From: JBFKOL01 sp041628815
Lineage (GTDB): Bacteria > Bacteroidota > Bacteroidia > Chitinophagales > Saprospiraceae
Assembly: GCA_041628815.1 (NCBI GenBank)
Contig: JBFKOL010000144.1
Coordinates: 1-10,071, forward strand
Direction of reading: 5' to 3'
DNA length: 10,071 nt
This document shows positions 6,661 to 10,071 of this stretch, piece by piece (position 1 is the stretch's first letter; each line of letters opens with the position of its first letter). The notes under the pieces are model-generated. The model did not search any database, had not been told where the DNA came from, and worked only from the letters and a program-made list of their open reading frames with translations. Both the position numbers and the translations under genes were made by a program.

Positions 6661-7923
6661 TTAGGTTTTTACCATGGATTTTAAGGCATTAACGAGTTGG
6701 TCCAGTTCGCGTGTGGTGGTATAGATATTAGGCGTTATCCTGCAACCTTTTACCCCTCTTCCGTCAATGGCAACCGTCCATATTCTATATTCTTCTAAAA
6801 GTTTTTTTGCCATGTCGGCAGGCTTCATACCGTTGATACCGACATTGGCAATACCACAAGCGCGTTGCGGTTCTGAGGGGGTGTTTACGACCACCCCTTC
6901 AATGCTTCGCGCCTGGTCGGTCCAGTATTTCTGCAGAAAACGCAAACGTGCCTCCTTTCTTCTTGGTCCGATGCGTTGATGATATTCCAGCGCATTGATG
7001 ACAGCAAGGTCAGTGTGTACCGGGTGTGTACCCGTGTGGTTCAAGTTATTCAGGTCGTTTCCTATATCAGGTGAATCGGCAAAAAGTGGCCATATATTTT
7101 TGGTCTTTTCGCGTTTGGCAAACAACAGACCAGACCCCAGCGGTGCACTTAACCACTTGTGTAGACTCGACCCGTAGTAGTCACAATCCAGGTCCTTGAT
7201 GTCAAAAACTATATGTCCATAAGCATGTGCTCCGTCCACCATGACTTCGACACCCCGTTCGTGTGCCATATCGACGATCTTCCGAACGGGCAAAATATGG
7301 CCAGTAATATTGATCATATGACAAAGCATCAGCAAGCGCGTCCGGTCAGTAATGGCTTCTCTGTATAAGGCAACGATTTGTTCATCGCTTTCAGGATGGT
7401 TGGGGATAGATATGATTTTATTGACGATGCCATAGCGGTGTGCCATCAATTTGAACTGATTTTGCATGGCACCATAATCCTGCTCCGCAAAAACAGCCTC
7501 ATCCCCAGCCTTCCAGTGTACACCGGCTATGACGGTGTCCAGTGATTCAGTCGTGTTCCTGGTAAGAATGACCTCGTCGGCTTCTGCACCGAACAATTCA
7601 GCCAACCTTTGACAAACGTAATTCTTATTCTCCCTTTGAACGGTCCGCATGTAATAGGACCCCTCGTAATTAACATGACGAATGTGTTGGATGAGGTTTT
7701 CCAGTGTCTCCTGGGGAATGAAACAGTAATAGCCGTTTTCGAGGTTGATATAGTCAGGCTTGAGCCTGTAGCCGCTTCGTATCCTGGCCCAGAAATCTTC
7801 GTCTGACGCCAAGGTCTCCGGAGCAACCATCTCGTATCCCCTGGTCCACTCGTCAAGGTTTCTGAATAAACTGGTCCCAGCCGTCAGCGCTACCATATTT
7901 TTTAAAAAATGACGCTTATCCAT
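6661..7923 (-). CDS. Class V PLP-dependent enzyme, isopenicillin-N-epimerase-like, possibly Tat-exported
   Basis: A 420-residue fold-type I PLP enzyme of the class V aminotransferase/cysteine desulfurase superfamily, closest by motif to the CefD-like branch. Seen directly: TRNTTES (121-127), which binds the cofactor phosphate in this family; DGAHAYGH (230-237), whose D230 would hold the pyridine nitrogen; and SLHKWLSAPLGSG (253-264), whose K256 is the probable Schiff-base lysine. The N-terminus, DKRHFLKNMVALTAG, looks like a Tat signal with KR in place of RR and a short hydrophobic stretch; many Bacteroidota relatives carry RRxFLK there. If exported, the enzyme would travel folded with its cofactor. 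The substrate cannot be read from sequence; epimerase, lyase and desulfurase activities are all possible. It is transcribed divergently from the GGT-family gene across 115 bp and is followed by a hairpin terminator. Confidence 0.88.
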   Translation of the reverse strand: MDKRHFLKNMVALTAGTSLFRNLDEWTRGYEMVAPETLASDEDFWARIRSGYRLKPDYINLENGYYCFIPQETLENLIQHIRHVNYEGSYYMRTVQRENKNYVCQRLAELFGAEADEVILTRNTTESLDTVIAGVHWKAGDEAVFAEQDYGAMQNQFKLMAHRYGIVNKIISIPNHPESDEQIVALYREAITDRTRLLMLCHMINITGHILPVRKIVDMAHERGVEVMVDGAHAYGHIVFDIKDLDCDYYGSSLHKWLSAPLGSGLLFAKREKTKNIWPLFADSPDIGNDLNNLNHTGTHPVHTDLAVINALEYHQRIGPRRKEARLRFLQKYWTDQARSIEGVVVNTPSEPQRACGIANVGINGMKPADMAKKLLEEYRIWTVAIDGRGVKGCRITPNIYTTTRELDQLVNALKSMVKT

Positions 7924-8038
7924 CCGTGCAGGTCAAGATTTGAATGAAGAATTACATAAGGTAACATTATTTAACCAATGGTTGGTGCTTAAAATTTGTA
8001 ATTTCATGCACCCTGCAAACCACGTAAACTGTCGAAGA
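7924..8038. promoter_or_regulatory. Divergent intergenic region, weak promoter candidates
   Basis: This 115-bp AT-rich stretch must hold promoters for both divergent genes if each has its own. Toward the aminotransferase, the minus strand at 7955-7963 reads TACCTTATG, the TAnnTTTG box with one extra base. Toward the GGT-family gene, AAAATTTG near 7991 matches the box in all but the first base, with TTTA about 17 bp upstream. Neither is convincing. An in-frame ATG at 7940 would push the GGT-family coding region across most of this stretch and is judged unlikely. Confidence 0.3.
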
Positions 8039-9898
8039 ATGAATTACCTTAAAATTTCCATATCGGTATTATCTATTGTGCTCTTTTGCAGCACATTATC
8101 ACCAGCTCAAAGAACACAAAAACCGGTTCTCCACGCCAACGAATGGCTTGCGATTACCGGTAAACCCCTCGGCGCAACTGCCGGTGCAATGATCTTCCAC
8201 GAAGGCGGAAATGCCATCGATGCAGCCTGTGCCATGTTGGCCGCTACGGCGACCATGTGGGATGTCCTGAGCTGGGGAGGTGAAACGCAGGCCTTGATCT
8301 ACAATCCGAACAATGGTGAGGTCATCGGTATCAACGCTTTGGGTGTTGCCCCGACCGGAGCTAATGCAGAATTCTTCAAGGAAAAAGGCATGAAGTATCC
8401 TCCTTCCTACGGACCTCTTGCCGCCGTAACGCCCGGCACTCCCGGAGGGCTGATGACCATGCTCGCAGAATGGGGTACTATGCGTCTCGAACAGGTGCTG
8501 AAGCCAGCCATGAAAATGGCCAAAGGCTATCCAATAGAGGCACAGGCGGCCAATAGCATCGAAAGGCATAAGAATAGGATCAGTGAATGGCCCTACAGTA
8601 AAAAGGTCTTTTTACCTCACCAGGACAAAGAGAGGAAGGCTCCTGAAACGGGAGAAATGTTTGTACAGGAAGACCTATATATCACATTGTCTAAATTGGT
8701 CGATGCAGAACGCGCAGCGCTTAAAGCAGGTAAATCACGCAAAGAGGCCATCTATGCTGCCTACGACCGATTTTACAAGGGCGATATCGCCGAGGAAATC
8801 GCACGGTCAACCCAAGAGCAAGGCGGCCTAATTACCATGGAAGATCTTGCCCGCTGGCAGGTGTACATCGAGAAACCGGAAATGGTGTCCTACAAAGGGT
8901 ATGATGTTTACAAACTCACTACATGGGTCCAGGGACCTGTAATGTTGCAGGCGCTCAATATGATCGAAAATCTTGATGTGAAAGCCATGGGTTTCAACAC
9001 GGCCCCTTATATGCACGCCCTTTATCAAGTAATGAATCTCGCATTTGCAGACAGGGATTTCTACTATGGTGATCCGTATTTCCCCCCTGAAGAACCCATC
9101 AAAGGATTATTGTCCAAAGAATACGCCAAACAAAGAATAAAGGAAATTGACTGGTCAAAAAATCACAATAAAATCAAACCAGGAGACCCCTACCCTTTTG
9201 AGGGCAAAACAAATCCTTACCTGGATCATCTCGAAAAATGGGGAGAGGATCTGTCTGCCTCCCTCCCGCTAAGACGTTCCCTTGATGAAGAATTTGAAAT
9301 GGTTAGTGACCATTATACAGGCACCACATCGATTCAGGCCGTTGACAAGGAAGGATGGGTAGTTTCGATCACTCCAAGCGGCGGGTGGATACCTGCGGTT
9401 ATAGCTGGATCGACAGGGATTGGCTTAAGCCAGCGGATGCAAAGTTTTGTTACCGAAGAAAGCGAAAACCCGTACAACGTCGTCGAACCCGGAAAACGGC
9501 CTCGTGCCACTCTCACCCCCAGTTTGGTCCTAAAAGATGGTCGCCCGTTTCTTTCTTTTGCCGTTCAAGGCGGCGACAGCCAGGATCAAAATTCATTGCA
9601 GTTTTTATTGAATATGGTGGAGTTTGACATGAGCGTACAACAAGCCGTTGAAGCACCTAATATCAACAGCTTTCAGATGAGAGGCTCTTTCGGAGAACAC
9701 GAGGTAAGACCGGGAGTCATGTTGATTCACGAAAGCACCCCGCCCTGGACGAGGGCAAAATTGAGACAAATGGGATATACCCTGGAAACATCTTCCCGTA
9801 CATCTGGTCCCTTGAATGCTGTCTTCTTCGATTGGAAAAATGGTACTTTCTGGGGCGGATCCAGCAATCACGGTGAAGACTATGGAATAGGATGGTGA
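8039..9898 (+). CDS. Gamma-glutamyltransferase-family Ntn hydrolase, substrate uncertain
   Basis: A 619-residue exported member of the gamma-glutamyltransferase family, whose proteins cleave themselves into two subunits at a catalytic threonine. The ATG at 8039 was chosen because it directly starts a Sec signal peptide (about 1-23, ending SPA); an upstream in-frame ATG at 7940 would bury it behind 33 unlikely residues. Family signatures: TPGTPGGL (131-138), GYDVYKL (287-293), LAFADRDFYYGDP (335-347) and the autoprocessing site HYTGTTSIQAVD, with T429 as probable nucleophile. This gives subunits of about 405 and 191 residues, as in classical GGT. Residues that bind gamma-glutamate appear changed: the RE motif reads NALGVAP (99-105), the paired serines before SPT read RAT in RATLTPS (489-495), and the NNxMDDF region reads SQRMQSF (464-470). 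The glycine pair GG (511-512) remains. It is therefore probably an amidohydrolase or acylase of another specificity. Confidence 0.85.
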   Translation: MNYLKISISVLSIVLFCSTLSPAQRTQKPVLHANEWLAITGKPLGATAGAMIFHEGGNAIDAACAMLAATATMWDVLSWGGETQALIYNPNNGEVIGINALGVAPTGANAEFFKEKGMKYPPSYGPLAAVTPGTPGGLMTMLAEWGTMRLEQVLKPAMKMAKGYPIEAQAANSIERHKNRISEWPYSKKVFLPHQDKERKAPETGEMFVQEDLYITLSKLVDAERAALKAGKSRKEAIYAAYDRFYKGDIAEEIARSTQEQGGLITMEDLARWQVYIEKPEMVSYKGYDVYKLTTWVQGPVMLQALNMIENLDVKAMGFNTAPYMHALYQVMNLAFADRDFYYGDPYFPPEEPIKGLLSKEYAKQRIKEIDWSKNHNKIKPGDPYPFEGKTNPYLDHLEKWGEDLSASLPLRRSLDEEFEMVSDHYTGTTSIQAVDKEGWVVSITPSGGWIPAVIAGSTGIGLSQRMQSFVTEESENPYNVVEPGKRPRATLTPSLVLKDGRPFLSFAVQGGDSQDQNSLQFLLNMVEFDMSVQQAVEAPNINSFQMRGSFGEHEVRPGVMLIHESTPPWTRAKLRQMGYTLETSSRTSGPLNAVFFDWKNGTFWGGSSNHGEDYGIGW

Positions 9899-9932
9899 GG
9901 TATCATGAATGTAAAGTGTAAAGCTTCTATCA

Positions 9933-9990
9933 ACTTGATACCAGTAATCCGTTTTCGTCAAGGCTACGATGGATGAACCTAGTATCAAGT
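9933..9990. repeat. Nested inverted repeat leading into the heptamer array
   Basis: ACTTGATACCAG (9933-9944) pairs with CTAGTATCAAGT (9979-9990) at 11 of 12 positions. Inside it, ATCC (9947-9950) pairs with GGAT (9971-9974), and TCGT (9955-9958) with ACGA (9966-9969) around a 7-base loop. The right arm is the first heptamer unit of the array, so the left arm is an inverted copy of the same unit. The whole could fold as one long imperfect hairpin after the GGT-family stop. No T run follows, so it is not a classical terminator, though it could protect a transcript's 3' end. Confidence 0.55.
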
Positions 9991-10049
9991 ACAAGTATCA
10001 AGTATCAAGTAACAAGTAACAAGTAACAAGTAACAAGTAACAAGTAACA
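9981..10049 (+). repeat. Heptanucleotide tandem array (AGTATCA / AGTAACA)
   Basis: Ten units: AGTATCA, a shortened AGTACA, two more AGTATCA, then six identical AGTAACA copies up to 10049. The variant changes once, from T to A at the fifth base, suggesting recent growth of the uniform half. Because 7 is not a multiple of 3, every plus-strand frame meets TAA within three units, so the array is not coding in that direction. The minus strand is open throughout but is just the repeat. The array ends two bases before the ATG of the next gene. Confidence 0.95.
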
Positions 10050-10051
10050 AA

Positions 10052-10071
10052 ATGAATAGGATTTTAATCAT
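10052..10071 (+). CDS. Start of a truncated gene, product unknown
   Basis: ATG at 10052-10054 begins a frame reading MNRILI and continues off the window. The basic-then-hydrophobic opening would fit either a signal peptide or the first strand of a nucleotide-binding fold; six residues cannot decide. No ribosome-binding site is visible because the heptamer array directly precedes the start. It is called a gene only from its position and start codon. Confidence 0.4.

Noticed and set aside
7940..8038. Upstream start adding 33 residues to the GGT-family protein
   Set aside because: The added residues contain no signal peptide and would place the real Sec signal in the interior. The extension would also cover the divergent promoter region.
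9905..9976. Small plus-strand frame of 23 codons after the GGT-family stop
   Set aside because: It is very short, overlaps the nested inverted repeat and has no family likeness or clear ribosome-binding site.
9933..9990. Integron attC site
   Set aside because: The nested stems superficially suggest attC, but there are no RYYYAAC / GTTRRRY boxes, no bulged bases in the expected places and no cassette-like neighbours.
9605..9994. Minus-strand frame of 129 codons starting within the heptamer array
   Set aside because: It is antisense to the 3' end of the GGT-family gene. It is open at its start only because the repeat's reverse strand lacks stops, and no domain was recognised.

Overview
The window looks like a chromosomal segment of a member of the Bacteroidota, probably close to Cytophagales-type lineages. 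Three things point there: an ATP synthase subunit a with a long, histidine-rich N-terminal extension and signal peptide; the order pheT / small coiled-coil gene / zapA / rny, which I recall as common in this phylum; and promoter boxes of the form TAnnTTTG upstream of atpB and pheT, with few clear Shine-Dalgarno sequences. No rRNA, tRNA, CRISPR array or intact mobile element was seen.

Positions 1-6336 are housekeeping genes, all on the minus strand. In transcription order they are pheT (phenylalanyl-tRNA synthetase beta), a 97-residue coiled-coil protein resembling ZapB-like division factors, zapA and rny (RNase Y). The small genes are tightly packed: the coiled-coil gene's TAG directly abuts the zapA ATG. 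After a 240-bp gap with its own promoter-like box come atpB and the first codons of atpE, the start of an F1Fo ATP synthase operon.

Positions 6337-6660 form a 324-bp intergenic stretch. It holds the candidate pheT promoter, an inverted repeat overlapping its upstream part, a 51-codon open frame resembling a decayed piece of an IS110-type transposase, and a strong hairpin after the aminotransferase gene.

Positions 6661-9898 hold two divergent genes with apparent export signals: a class V PLP enzyme of the isopenicillin-N-epimerase (CefD-like) type with a Tat-like N-terminus, and a gamma-glutamyltransferase-family Ntn hydrolase with a Sec signal peptide. The hydrolase keeps its catalytic threonine but appears to lack the classical residues that bind gamma-glutamate. 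Their divergence, shared upstream region and likely periplasmic location suggest, but do not prove, a shared pathway on an amino acid or peptide-like substrate.

The right end (9899-10071) is a non-coding stretch with a nested inverted repeat running into a heptanucleotide tandem array (AGTATCA/AGTAACA). The array ends two bases before the ATG of a gene that runs off the window. I found no clear undescribed multi-gene system. The best leads are the divergent exported enzyme pair with its altered GGT-like protein, and the heptamer array at the start of the truncated gene.
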